This document shows positions 32,798 through 40,957 of a stretch of 64,000 nucleotides of DNA, in pieces. Position numbers and translations under genes: made by a program. The notes below the pieces were generated by a model, which saw nothing but the letters and a program-made list of their open reading frames with translations, searched no databases and had not been told where the DNA came from. The stretch is from Candidatus Nitrosotenuis chungbukensis (GTDB lineage: Archaea; Thermoproteota; Nitrososphaeria; Nitrososphaerales; Nitrosopumilaceae). Numbering within the stretch: the stretch's first letter is position 1; every line of letters starts with the position of its first letter. The stretch lies in contig NZ_AVSQ01000020.1 of NCBI RefSeq assembly GCF_000685395.1, positions 63,396-127,395 on the forward strand, written 5' to 3'.

Positions 32798-33361
32798 ATG
32801 TCAGGCAAGATCAAAGACAAAGTAGGAAAGCTTGCAGGGATTGAGGTTCTGGAAAAAAACGGCATAGATTTGGAGAAACTAAGAAAACTCATTGTGGCCG
32901 GCGTAGGGTCAGAATTTGCAACATATTACTACTATACAATACTGCGAATGCACTGTACAGGCCTAGACGGCGAAGGCATTAAAGAAATCGTTGAAGATGC
33001 CAGAATAGAGGATAGAAATCACTTTGAGGCCATGACGCCACGTCTATATGAGATTGGAGGAAGCCTGCCAAGAGACCTCAGAGAGTTTGCAAACATTGCT
33101 GGCTGTCCCGATGCATTTCTGCCAAAAAACTGGGAAGACATAGATGAGATTTTGAAAGTTCTCCTAGCCGCTGAAAAATGTGCAATTCATTCGTGGGGAG
33201 AAGTGTGCGACTATACTGTCGGCAAGGATCATCGAACATATGAAATTGCTCAGAGAATAATGGGAGAGGAGATAGAACACGAAGCTTGGTTTGTAGAACT
33301 CCTTTCAAAAAGGCCGTCAGGACACTTTAGAAGGGGAATAGTAGGACAGTCAGATTCCTAG
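32798..33361 (+). CDS. Dps-like (DPSL) ferritin protein
   Basis: 187 residues of ferritin-like four-helix bundle. Iron-site residues appear in [39 protein letters not shown] and [14 protein letters not shown], and the Cys residues in these helices recall the thiol-bearing archaeal Dps-like group. It should form a shell that oxidises and stores iron, using peroxide. The control region carries the shared element, so it is probably stress-induced. The N-terminal 25 residues ([13 protein letters not shown]) are a basic extension. Confidence 0.88.
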   Translation: MSGKIKDKVGKLAGIEVLEKNGIDLEKLRKLIVAGVGSEFATYYYYTILRMHCTGLDGEGIKEIVEDARIEDRNHFEAMTPRLYEIGGSLPRDLREFANIAGCPDAFLPKNWEDIDEILKVLLAAEKCAIHSWGEVCDYTVGKDHRTYEIAQRIMGEEIEHEAWFVELLSKRPSGHFRRGIVGQSDS

Positions 33362-33391
33362 ATGATTTGATTAAAAAACATAATTGAAAAG

Positions 33392-33483
33392 TGGACCGAA
33401 TGGGATTCGAACCCATGACCTTTGCGGGATTTTCATCCATACGCAGTGTGAGTGCGTCATCCTAACCACTAGACAACCGGTCC
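33392..33483 (-). tRNA. tRNA-Val (CAC) with a 19-nt non-canonical intron
   Basis: Minus strand. Acceptor GGACCGG pairs with TCGGTCC (one G-U), D-stem GTCT/GGAT, anticodon stem ACGCA/TGCGT around loop CTCACAC (anticodon CAC), T-arm ATGGG-TTCGAAT-CCCAT, discriminator A. Between anticodon stem and T-arm are 24 nt rather than 5. Bases 33421-33439 fit an intron: central helix TGCG/CGCA, 3-nt bulges TAT and AAG, and inner hairpin GGAT-GAAA-ATCC. Removal restores the variable loop A-GGTC (position 44/45). CCA is not encoded. Confidence 0.9.
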
Positions 33484-33557
33484 AATTTGGGAAAAATACT
33501 CGGCACTATTTAGGCGTTAGAATTATAGTCATATAGAGGAAAACGGGCAGGAACCAC

Positions 33558-35318
33558 ATGTACAAGCAGGGAAAATGGAAACTCTCCGATCTGTCAGATC
33601 ACAAAAGTCCAAAATTTGCAAGGCAGATTTCTACTCTAGAAGGCAAGGTAAAAAAATTTGAGAAACTAAAAAAATCGCTAAATCCAAACATGTCGTCAAA
33701 GAACTTTCTTGGAATAATAAAAAACATCGAGGACATAGCAGAAAACGCAAGCGTCATTGGCGGCTATGCATCGCTATGGTATGCGTCAGACACCCAGTCA
33801 GACGAGGCAACATCTCTTGTCACACAAATGGCAAAGCTTGGCTCAGAAATAGATAACAAAACTCTGTTTTTTGATTTGTGGTGGAAAAGAAAGATTGATG
33901 AAAAAAACGCACTGCGCCTAATGAAGGACAGTGGAAACCTAAGAGAATACCTAAGACACAAAAGACTTTTGGCAAAATACTCACTGTCAGAGCCCGAGGA
34001 GAAAATAATCAACACGCTTGACGTTACTGGGTCTACTGCGCTTGTGAAACTGTATGACAAGATAACAAACGCCTTTGAGTATGTCATTACGGTAAACGGC
34101 AAAAAGAAGAAACTGACACGTGAAGAACTCACGGTTCTTGTTAGGAGCAACAGTCCAAAAACAAGGGAGCTTGCATACAAGACCCTGCTTACAAAATACA
34201 CGAAAAACAAGGGCGTTTTAGGAGAGATTTACCAAAACCTTACACTAAACTGGAAAAACGAGGGAATTGAAATACGCGGCTATTCGTCGCCGATTTCGAT
34301 TAGAAACATTGGAAACGACGTAGAGGACAAGACAGTAAACAGTTTGCTTGACGTTTGCAAGAAAAACTCCGATGTGTTTTACAAGTTTTTTGCATACAAA
34401 GCAAAGATGCTTGGATTAGAGAAACTAAGGCGGTACGACCTGTATGCGCCAAGCACAAAGAACATCAAGGAGAAAACATACTCCTACGAGAGCGCATCGA
34501 AGTTGGTCTTGAATTCGCTTGAGAGATTCAGCCCAAGGCTGTCCCAATATGCAGACAGAGTATTCAAAGAAAACCACATTGATTCAGAAATAAGGCCTGG
34601 AAAAAGAGACGGGGCATTTTGCAGCACAATCACACCAAAGATCACACCGTATGTTCTTGTAAATTACACTGGGCGTGCACGAGATGTATTTACGCTTGCA
34701 CATGAATTGGGGCACGCGGTTCACAGCCAGGCAGCATCCGGCCAGTCAATACTGGTGGCAGAGGCACCGTTACCGCTTGCAGAAACGGCATCCACGTTTT
34801 CAGAACTGCTACTGTACGACAACATATCAGACCAGATGAACGATAGTGAAAAAATCACAATACTTTCTGAAAAAATAGACGACCTTTATGCCACAATAAT
34901 GAGGCAGGCATTCTTTACAATATTTGAAATGTCCGCACACAAGCAAATTGCGGACGGAACCACGGTAGACGAACTATCAAAGACGTATTCTGCCAACCTC
35001 AAAACCCAGTTTGGGAACTCGGTAGAGTTATCAGACGATTTTGGAATAGAGTGGAGCTGCATCCCGCACTTTTTCCACACGCCATTTTACTGCTACGCGT
35101 ATTCGTTTGGAAACCTCCTGTCGCTGTCATTGTTCCAAAGATACAAAAAGGAAGGGGCGAGCTTTGAGAAAACATACATTGAGATCCTAGCAGCTGGAGG
35201 GTCAAAAAAGCCAGAAACGCTGCTCAGCGAGTACGGAATTGACATTTCGTCGTCAAAATTCTGGCAAGATGGCTTTGATTACGTAAAGACGCAGGTAAAG
35301 GAACTAGTTTCGTTATAA
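33558..35318 (+). CDS. pepF: M3-family oligoendopeptidase F
   Basis: A 586-residue zinc metallopeptidase. The active site is HELGH at residues 382-386 (LAHELGHAVHSQAA) with the third ligand Glu in ASTFSELLLYD. N-terminal helices (AENASVIGGYASLWYASDTQ) and the end FHTPFYCYAYSFGNLL are typical of PepF. It cuts short peptides in the cytoplasm. Length is normal. A strong hairpin follows its stop (35331-35371). Confidence 0.95.
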   Translation: MYKQGKWKLSDLSDHKSPKFARQISTLEGKVKKFEKLKKSLNPNMSSKNFLGIIKNIEDIAENASVIGGYASLWYASDTQSDEATSLVTQMAKLGSEIDNKTLFFDLWWKRKIDEKNALRLMKDSGNLREYLRHKRLLAKYSLSEPEEKIINTLDVTGSTALVKLYDKITNAFEYVITVNGKKKKLTREELTVLVRSNSPKTRELAYKTLLTKYTKNKGVLGEIYQNLTLNWKNEGIEIRGYSSPISIRNIGNDVEDKTVNSLLDVCKKNSDVFYKFFAYKAKMLGLEKLRRYDLYAPSTKNIKEKTYSYESASKLVLNSLERFSPRLSQYADRVFKENHIDSEIRPGKRDGAFCSTITPKITPYVLVNYTGRARDVFTLAHELGHAVHSQAASGQSILVAEAPLPLAETASTFSELLLYDNISDQMNDSEKITILSEKIDDLYATIMRQAFFTIFEMSAHKQIADGTTVDELSKTYSANLKTQFGNSVELSDDFGIEWSCIPHFFHTPFYCYAYSFGNLLSLSLFQRYKKEGASFEKTYIEILAAGGSKKPETLLSEYGIDISSSKFWQDGFDYVKTQVKELVSL

Positions 35319-35330
35319 GTAATTGAAAAT

Positions 35331-35371
35331 GGGGCCAGCATCCTTTACGCACGGGATGCTGGCTTGTCCCC
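35331..35371 (+). terminator. strong stem-loop after pepF
   Basis: GCCAGCATCC (35334-35343) pairs perfectly with GGATGCTGGC (35354-35363) over a 10-nt loop; an outer GGG/CCC (35331-35333, 35368-35370) extends it past a bulge. It begins 13 nt after the pepF stop, so is transcribed with it. A 3' end structure or a small RNA are both possible. From 35372 to 35470 nothing else is seen. Confidence 0.55.
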
Positions 35372-35506
35372 CTTCGGTTTGAATTCGATGTCTTAATGAC
35401 TGGTTCCATTCTAAATAATTTAAACCTTTGAATTTTCGCAGATCTGGAAAAATAATGTGACAAATTCAGAGTAAACTTAATACTGAAAGCAGGGGCGCCT
35501 GTGGCT

Positions 35507-36676
35507 ATGCACAAGGCAGTTTTGCCGCTTTTACTAATTTTCGTCATGGCGTATTCTGCAGGCATTGTGTTTGCAGAGCAAGCTCGTCTTGCAACGTATC
35601 ATGAGGTAGCCCAAGTAATCGTGGATCAAAAGATATCAAACAATGTTACTGCGTCAATTTCTCTCCAGACAACAAGCATTCAAGAGTTTCAGATACCTCA
35701 CGAACTTGATGCAAAGATAAGAAACAGCACTGACATTGTTGGAATCATAATTACAAATGAAAACCAGTGCGTTCTTGGAATCCATGACCAGATTTGCGTC
35801 ATGATAAACACCAAAAGGGAAAGCAGTAAGGGCGGGATCATAGAGGCCCAAGACAAAGCACGAGAAATAGGCGACAGGTACATTGATGACATCAATAGTG
35901 CGTTTAGCCTGAATACGAAATTCCACTCCGTGTTTATCCACTATGAAGATTCCTCAAACGAGGCACTTGAGACATCAGGCCAAGTGTCAGGTGCCGGTAC
36001 GATTTCTACAGTATACACAGCACAAGTTCAGAGTACCGACTATATGTTTAACAAAATTTCTGCCACTCTGATGCCAGCCCAAATTCGCAGCATGGGCGGA
36101 TTCTTTGAGGTTGCCCAAAAGTTGGCAAAAGACGACAATTCCAGGATGACATTTACCATTCTTCCAAGAGAGCACGACTATGTCATGCAGCTCAAGGTAT
36201 CTGAGAAATACCCAAACACTGCAAAAGACACAAAGGTGATAGATACGCTAAAACTTTTCAAAGTTGACGAAATACGAAAATCCAATTATTTTGCAGGCGG
36301 TTTTTTCCCCCTTAACTCACTAATACACGTAGTAGTGCTCCCGATAGATAATACTACCAGAATACACACCAACACAAACGTAATAGACGCGATTGAGAAA
36401 AATAATCAGACCATTCCGGCAGACATTACCGAGAGCGGGTGGTTCTTTAATTCCAAATCAGGGAGCAAGATAGAAGTAATGTATCTTTTTGGAGAGGAGT
36501 TTTCGGCAAAACGACAAGACCTCATCATGACACTTGGTGAAAAAGAAAGCGTGCCAGAAGAGGCAAATTTGCCAGGCGCAAACGAGATGTATGTTCTCAT
36601 TGGAATCGGCACAGTAGCTGCTGGCGCTGCAGTATACTATCTAAAGGGATTTAGAACAAAGAAGAACGCCGCATAA
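35507..36676 (+). CDS. exported protein with C-terminal membrane anchor
   Basis: A protein of 389 residues: signal peptide (VLPLLLIFVMAYSAGIVFA), a large extracellular domain, and a C-terminal helix (MYVLIGIGTVAAGAAVYYL) with a basic tail (RTKKNAA). Two Cys residues (NQCVLG, QICVMI) may pair. It appears only in this phylum's style and is not recognised. ATG 35507 is preferred over GTG 35501, because TTAATAC at 35477-35483 lies about 27 nt upstream. Confidence 0.65.
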   Translation: MHKAVLPLLLIFVMAYSAGIVFAEQARLATYHEVAQVIVDQKISNNVTASISLQTTSIQEFQIPHELDAKIRNSTDIVGIIITNENQCVLGIHDQICVMINTKRESSKGGIIEAQDKAREIGDRYIDDINSAFSLNTKFHSVFIHYEDSSNEALETSGQVSGAGTISTVYTAQVQSTDYMFNKISATLMPAQIRSMGGFFEVAQKLAKDDNSRMTFTILPREHDYVMQLKVSEKYPNTAKDTKVIDTLKLFKVDEIRKSNYFAGGFFPLNSLIHVVVLPIDNTTRIHTNTNVIDAIEKNNQTIPADITESGWFFNSKSGSKIEVMYLFGEEFSAKRQDLIMTLGEKESVPEEANLPGANEMYVLIGIGTVAAGAAVYYLKGFRTKKNAA

Positions 36677-36771
36677 ACACAAGTATTCTCACATCATATT
36701 CTAGTAAGCATTGATTTTCCGTTTCTCAGGAACGTTTAGTTGATTATATAAAAAAAGAGTTGATTGGTCCT

Positions 36772-37158
36772 TTAACAGGAGAGATTTCTATTCATCAATG
36801 GTGAACTTGTGTAGATGTCAAGCTTGCCTGCATCACATGTTCCACCCGTCAATCCATATCCTGCTGAATAATGGATAGTCGCTGAATAGGAATGCTGATT
36901 TGCCAATGTTATTGAATAGTTTCCTTCCTCATCCACGGTTGCAGAATTGACAGAGCCTGTATCGGATGTGAAATCTATGGTAAGTGGTGCCGTAGCAGGT
37001 CCTGTAGTTGAAGCACTACCGCTTACCGTCACAAAGGGAATTACAGTCTGAGTAATTTGTGGGACGGTGGTAATAACTGCAACTGCTATTAGGACTGCGG
37101 CTATAACGCCGACTCCTATACCAATAATACGTATCTTTTTTGTATTCGTAGTCATCAT
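36772..37158 (-). CDS. exported small protein under the shared promoter element
   Basis: 128 residues: one N-terminal membrane anchor (IGIGVGVIAAVLIAVAVITTV), then a beta-sandwich part (PLTIDFTSDTGSVNSATVDEEGNYSITL) that resembles carboxypeptidase-regulatory-like domains, and two Cys near the end (GGTCDAGK, RNLSC). ATG at 37158 lies 22 nt from the shared element. The function is unknown; its regulation links it to the ferritin. Confidence 0.65.
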   Translation of the reverse strand: MMTTNTKKIRIIGIGVGVIAAVLIAVAVITTVPQITQTVIPFVTVSGSASTTGPATAPLTIDFTSDTGSVNSATVDEEGNYSITLANQHSYSATIHYSAGYGLTGGTCDAGKLDIYTSSPLMNRNLSC

Positions 37159-37180
37159 GACAGATAATGTCGGTAATGCC

Positions 37181-37211
37181 TATTAAGCCGCGCTTACACT
37201 TGTGTTAGTTT
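37181..37211 (-). promoter_or_regulatory. shared promoter element, site 3
   Basis: Minus strand: AAACT-AA-CA-CAAG-TGTAAGCGC-GG-CTTAATA, ending 22 nt before ATG 37158, as at 27126 and 32712. Confidence 0.8.
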
Positions 37212-37425
37212 TATGGACATGTTTGTCAATATCATAAGATAATCAACAGCCTGAAATAATCGGCAAGTTCTCTTTTGCCACTTTTGGCCAAAGTAGTATC
37301 ATCGTGAGATGCTATTTTTTGATTTTGTATAATCGCGGAAATGACAGGTGTTTAGATTTCTCACACATTCGTGCCAACACATTCAGAAGATTATTAAGAT
37401 CTGATCACGCCCGTATTGCAGACGC

Positions 37426-37773
37426 ATGGGCATAATTTCCAAGATTAAAAACAAGGCAATAAAAGCAAGAAAGGCTACTGCAGATTTTACCGAGGACAAG
37501 ATGCATGCACTAAGAGAGGAAGCTGCGTCAACTAATGAAATATTCAAGTCAGATAACCCAATTGTTAGGAAAACAGATACGATTGCAATACTGGTAAAAA
37601 AAGTAGGAAACTTTGAGGAATTTCAAGAAGCACTAGACAAGATAACCAGAGAAGGCTATGCATTTATGTTCAAAGAAGAGGTAAGAGATCTGCCAATCAT
37701 ATCAAAATTAAATCCATTTGGAGAGCTGTATTATTTTCAGAATACAAAATTTAGAACGCCTAACAGTTCATAG
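37426..37773 (+). CDS. conserved hypothetical protein
   Basis: 115 residues: a basic helix (IISKIKNKAIKARKAT), then an alpha/beta part (TDTIAILVKKVGNFEEFQEALDKITREGYAFM). No membrane segment or catalytic motif. Its first eight residues resemble those of the 56-aa protein at 27179. The intergenic 37212-37425 shows only an AT-rich box (ATTAAG at 37393). Confidence 0.6.
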   Translation: MGIISKIKNKAIKARKATADFTEDKMHALREEAASTNEIFKSDNPIVRKTDTIAILVKKVGNFEEFQEALDKITREGYAFMFKEEVRDLPIISKLNPFGELYYFQNTKFRTPNSS

Positions 37774-37877
37774 ATCAGTGCGATTACATCAAGAGATTGT
37801 CTGTTTTCTCACATTCAGATTTATTTTCAACACTAGCCATATTTCATCAACACACCAGATAAAAAATTCAGAAACGA

Positions 37878-38429
37878 CTATAGAATCAGCACTGCCGCTG
37901 CAAACACAGTAGTCCATCTACCTTTTGCATCGCCGACAGCTGTTTGTGTGACGTTCATTGACTTGTAGATTTGCCCAGAGATCTTCCATTGCTGCCTCTT
38001 TTCATCCCAGCTTTTGTCAATGTCAAACTGGATTCCAAGCGAAGAGGCAAGCATCTGCGCCGCGATGTCTTCTGCATAGTCGCCTGCCTTCTTTTCGTTT
38101 TGCCCAAATGCCTCGTATTCTGAGAGGTACCCGTATCTTTTCGGATCAGATGGCTGTGCAATGCCAACTGATGCCGAGATAAGTCGGTGCGGCTCGTTCG
38201 TCTGGTTTCGCGAATAAATCGTAAATAACACTTGGCCTGGTTTTATGAGGTTCAGTCCTTCTTTTTTTGAGACCAGTTTTGCCCCAGGAGGAAATATGCT
38301 AGAAATTAGAACTATGTTGGTTCCAGAGATGCCAGCATCTCGTAACGCATATTCAAAACTAGTAAGTCGGTCTTCGTGGACTCCCTTTCCCTTTGTTAGA
38401 AATAATTTTTTTGCAACTAAATCGAGCAA
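37878..38429 (-). CDS. pdaD: pyruvoyl-dependent arginine decarboxylase
   Basis: A 183-residue proenzyme that makes agmatine, the first step of polyamine synthesis in archaea. Self-cleavage between Ser43 and Ser44 (IVLISSIFPPGA) would form the pyruvoyl group. VLFTIYSRNQTNEPHRLISASVG and YLSEYEAFGQNEKKAGDYAE are family parts. Length is normal. It pairs in pathway with the aminopropyltransferase-like protein at 7280-8287; they are far apart on the chromosome. Confidence 0.95.
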   Translation of the reverse strand: MLDLVAKKLFLTKGKGVHEDRLTSFEYALRDAGISGTNIVLISSIFPPGAKLVSKKEGLNLIKPGQVLFTIYSRNQTNEPHRLISASVGIAQPSDPKRYGYLSEYEAFGQNEKKAGDYAEDIAAQMLASSLGIQFDIDKSWDEKRQQWKISGQIYKSMNVTQTAVGDAKGRWTTVFAAAVLIL

Positions 38430-38466
38430 GTGATTTTTTGAAATTGGTTTTAATTATTTATACTTT

Positions 38467-38928
38467 TTAACCGTTCAGTTTGGACAGTGCCTGTGCAATT
38501 TGTTTGCCGTGCGATTCAACGTCGATGTCATAAAAGACATTACGGATTGTGCCGTTTTTGCCGACAATAAATGTCGAGCGCTTGGCAAGTCCTGCCAAAT
38601 TCAGTCCGGCATATTTCTTGCAGACGTCTTTTGTAGTATCACTAAGATGCAAGTATGGAATATTGTACCGTTCCACAAAGGCGGCCTGATCATCTACGGT
38701 GTCAACGGATATGGCAAAGAGAACAGAGTCAGTCTTCAGTATGTCACCGTAAGCAGAGATAACGCTTTGCGCCATCTTGAAGACTTTTTTTGAGGGGCAC
38801 ATGAAAAGGCGGTTTTTTGGATAAAAGCACAAAACGACATTTTTTTTGTCTTTGAAAGACGACAGCCTGATTTTTTCCCCGTTGTTTGCCACAAGCTCAA
38901 AGTCTGGCGCTACATCTCCTTCCCGCAT
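38467..38928 (-). CDS. peroxiredoxin (BCP/PrxQ type)
   Basis: 153 residues of thioredoxin-fold peroxidase: GDVAPDFELVANNGEKIRLS, then VVLCFYPKNRLFMCPSKKVF with the presumed peroxidatic Cys44. The usual T-x-x-C is absent: F-M-C-P replaces T-P-G-C-T. Cys34 and Cys103 could resolve. It reduces peroxides with thiols. It is divergent from the CPBP-like gene and 38 bp from pdaD. Confidence 0.88.
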   Translation of the reverse strand: MREGDVAPDFELVANNGEKIRLSSFKDKKNVVLCFYPKNRLFMCPSKKVFKMAQSVISAYGDILKTDSVLFAISVDTVDDQAAFVERYNIPYLHLSDTTKDVCKKYAGLNLAGLAKRSTFIVGKNGTIRNVFYDIDVESHGKQIAQALSKLNG

Positions 38929-38966
38929 GAGAAAAATATGTCATATTATTATTTAACCGCTATCCA

Positions 38967-39539
38967 TTGGAATTTGTGCAGTTCTTGTTTACGCTAGACA
39001 GCATAATCCAGTCAGAAGTATTTGTTATAGGGTACTATATTTTCACAGTTGCAACTTCGCTCATCCTAATCAAAGAGACAAAGCAGAGGATACGGGACCT
39101 TGCAAAGGGCGTAAAATCAATGATGTATGCGCCAATTCCAGTTGGCATAATGATGGCATATTTTGTATTTGCATACCCAATTGTTGAAAAGATTCCAATT
39201 TTGAATTGGAGTTGGCTTGGCTACAACATTGCATTTGGCCCGTTTGCGCGGGAAGGATTTTGGGGAGTGCTCCCGTTCATACCAATTTTGATCTACATGT
39301 TCGTCCACATCAATCACGCTGAAGAACTGTACTTTAGGAAATCAAAAAAAATGGTCATAGTGTGGGCCCTTACCCACATCGCAATGGGAATAAAGATCCA
39401 CATGGCGCTTCTCTTAATGCCGTTAGGATTTTTGTTCAAATACGTCTATGACAAAAAAGGGATCAATCACTCATACGCAATGCATTTTGCGACAAACATG
39501 CTTGTAGTAGCTGCGCTATTTCTTACTCTTGCTGGCTGA
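38967..39539 (+). CDS. CPBP-like intramembrane protein
   Basis: 190 residues, six membrane helices, TTG start. Motifs like those of CPBP (Abi/Rce1) glutamate proteases are present: HAEELYFRKS (EExxxR), THIAMGIKIHM, and HSYAMHFATNML (HxxxN). The order and helix position fit, but spacing is shorter than usual, so enzymatic activity is inferred. Its end overlaps the convergent 39516 gene by 24 bp. Confidence 0.6.
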   Translation: MEFVQFLFTLDSIIQSEVFVIGYYIFTVATSLILIKETKQRIRDLAKGVKSMMYAPIPVGIMMAYFVFAYPIVEKIPILNWSWLGYNIAFGPFAREGFWGVLPFIPILIYMFVHINHAEELYFRKSKKMVIVWALTHIAMGIKIHMALLLMPLGFLFKYVYDKKGINHSYAMHFATNMLVVAALFLTLAG

Positions 39540-39719
39540 TCTCGGCTCCTGTGTCAAAAACAGATAGCCGCACATTGCCCCAAGTGACAAATTGATCACG
39601 CCAAAAATGGTAAGATATAGCATTGGATGAATCCAAAGGCTGTAAACTATTCCCCAAATACCAGCTCCAAAGAACAGCCCCATCAAGACCTTGAGCTTCT
39701 TTGGCGGAATGTACTTCAT
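39516..39719 (-). CDS. small membrane protein
   Basis: 67 residues with two membrane helices (LMGLFFGAGIWGIVYSLWI, LYLTIFGVINLSLGAMCGYLFL) and a basic C-terminal tail (SASKSKK). Not recognised. The region 39720-39809 holds the tRNA-Thr promoter. Confidence 0.6.
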   Translation of the reverse strand: MKYIPPKKLKVLMGLFFGAGIWGIVYSLWIHPMLYLTIFGVINLSLGAMCGYLFLTQEPRSASKSKK

Positions 39720-39809
39720 TTACCGAGTTTTGGATGTGGCACTATTAAAGATTGGCAAAAACAGGAATCTGATAACATTTTAAACTACTCACTTTTCTTA
39801 AAAAATTAC

Positions 39810-39883
39810 GCCAATGTAGCTCAGCCTGGCAGAGCATCTGATTTGTAATCAGATGGTCGAGGGTTCAAATCCCTTCATTGGCT
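39810..39883 (+). tRNA. tRNA-Thr (TGT)
   Basis: 74 nt, no intron. Acceptor GCCAATG/CATTGGC, anticodon stem TCTGA/TCAGA around TTTGTAA (anticodon TGT), T-arm GAGGG-TTCAAAT-CCCTT, discriminator T, which fits archaeal tRNA-Thr. CCA is not encoded. Confidence 0.96.
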
Positions 39884-39916
39884 CACCTTTATCATATGTG
39901 TGGGTTAGTGTAGACT

Positions 39917-40762
39917 ATGATTCGAATCAATCCCCTTGAAATAATTCTGTGGAATTTTCGAAAAAGCGAAAAAGACATAATTAGAATTTACGACAAGCTT
40001 GCCCCCTTAATGCAGCTTGGAAGCGGGGCAGACATGCTCAATTTTGGCTTGTGGGACAAAGGAATCACACAGCCACACCGGGCTCAGGAACGCCTCTGCG
40101 ATCTGGTTTCAGAGATATCAGAGTTTTCTTCTGCAACAAACGTCCTAGATGTAGGATGCGGCTTTTGTTCGCCTGCGCTAAGGTGGAAGCAGCAGTTTGA
40201 GGGATTGGAAATTTTCTGCCTCAACATAAACCGCACACAGATCAACACTCCTGCCCCAAAGGAGAAACTTCGCCTGGTAAACTCCACTTCCGTCCTCATC
40301 CCGTTTTCAGATAAATCGTTTGACAGAATAGTGGCGCTAGAATCTGCCCAGCATTTTTACCCCCTGAAGAAATTTCTCGAGGAGTCAAGGAGAATGCTAA
40401 AACATGATGGAATGCTCGTCATGGCAATTCCAGTAGTGAATAACAAAAAAGGACTGTTCTCAAAGCTTGGAATCCTAAATGTCACGTGGACTTCGCAGCA
40501 CTATCCAGCGGATCTCGTGGAGAATCAGATCAGAGGTGCGGGATTCGAAATATCAAAAATTGAAAAAATCGGCAAGGCGGTGTACGAGCCGCTTGCAGAT
40601 TACTACATAGAGAACCGCAAATCAATGAAGGAAAAGTTTTCAGCAACGTATCCGTCATTTGTAGAAACGCTGGTGTACAAGTCAATGCTAAAAATGAAGA
40701 GACTTTCAGAAAGTGGCATCATCGACTATTTGGTGATAAAATCGCATCCAGTTCTCAAATAA
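39917..40762 (+). CDS. class I SAM-dependent methyltransferase
   Basis: 281 residues. Motif I is VLDVGCGFCSPALRW; the later motifs are SDKSFDRIVALESAQHF and LKHDGMLVMAIPVV. The N-terminal helix set and C-terminal YYIENRKSMKEKFS resemble the lipid/quinone/sterol-type methyltransferases, but the substrate is unknown. It lies 33 bp after tRNA-Thr. Confidence 0.88.
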   Translation: MIRINPLEIILWNFRKSEKDIIRIYDKLAPLMQLGSGADMLNFGLWDKGITQPHRAQERLCDLVSEISEFSSATNVLDVGCGFCSPALRWKQQFEGLEIFCLNINRTQINTPAPKEKLRLVNSTSVLIPFSDKSFDRIVALESAQHFYPLKKFLEESRRMLKHDGMLVMAIPVVNNKKGLFSKLGILNVTWTSQHYPADLVENQIRGAGFEISKIEKIGKAVYEPLADYYIENRKSMKEKFSATYPSFVETLVYKSMLKMKRLSESGIIDYLVIKSHPVLK

Positions 40763-40917
40763 AGACAGCATTACCCTGAATTTTTTCAGTTTTGAATGCA
40801 GTTTAGATGCAATCACACTTGAATCAGTCCAATTCCGCTAATCGACGTCGATACGCATTGTAATGGTTTATTAGGAGTAAGAAAGATCTTTGTTTCATCA
40901 GGCTATAATGACGGAAT

Positions 40918-40946
40918 AAGCAATGAGCTTTTCTCTGTCATTGCTT
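40918..40946 (+). promoter_or_regulatory. 9-bp stem-loop in front of the DEAD-box helicase
   Basis: AAGCAATGA (40918-40926) pairs with TCATTGCTT (40938-40946), 11 nt before the TTG start. If transcription starts from TTTATTA (about 40867) the hairpin is in the 5' leader. The rest of 40763-40917 shows nothing. Confidence 0.5.
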
Positions 40947-40957
40947 AGGTAAACAAA

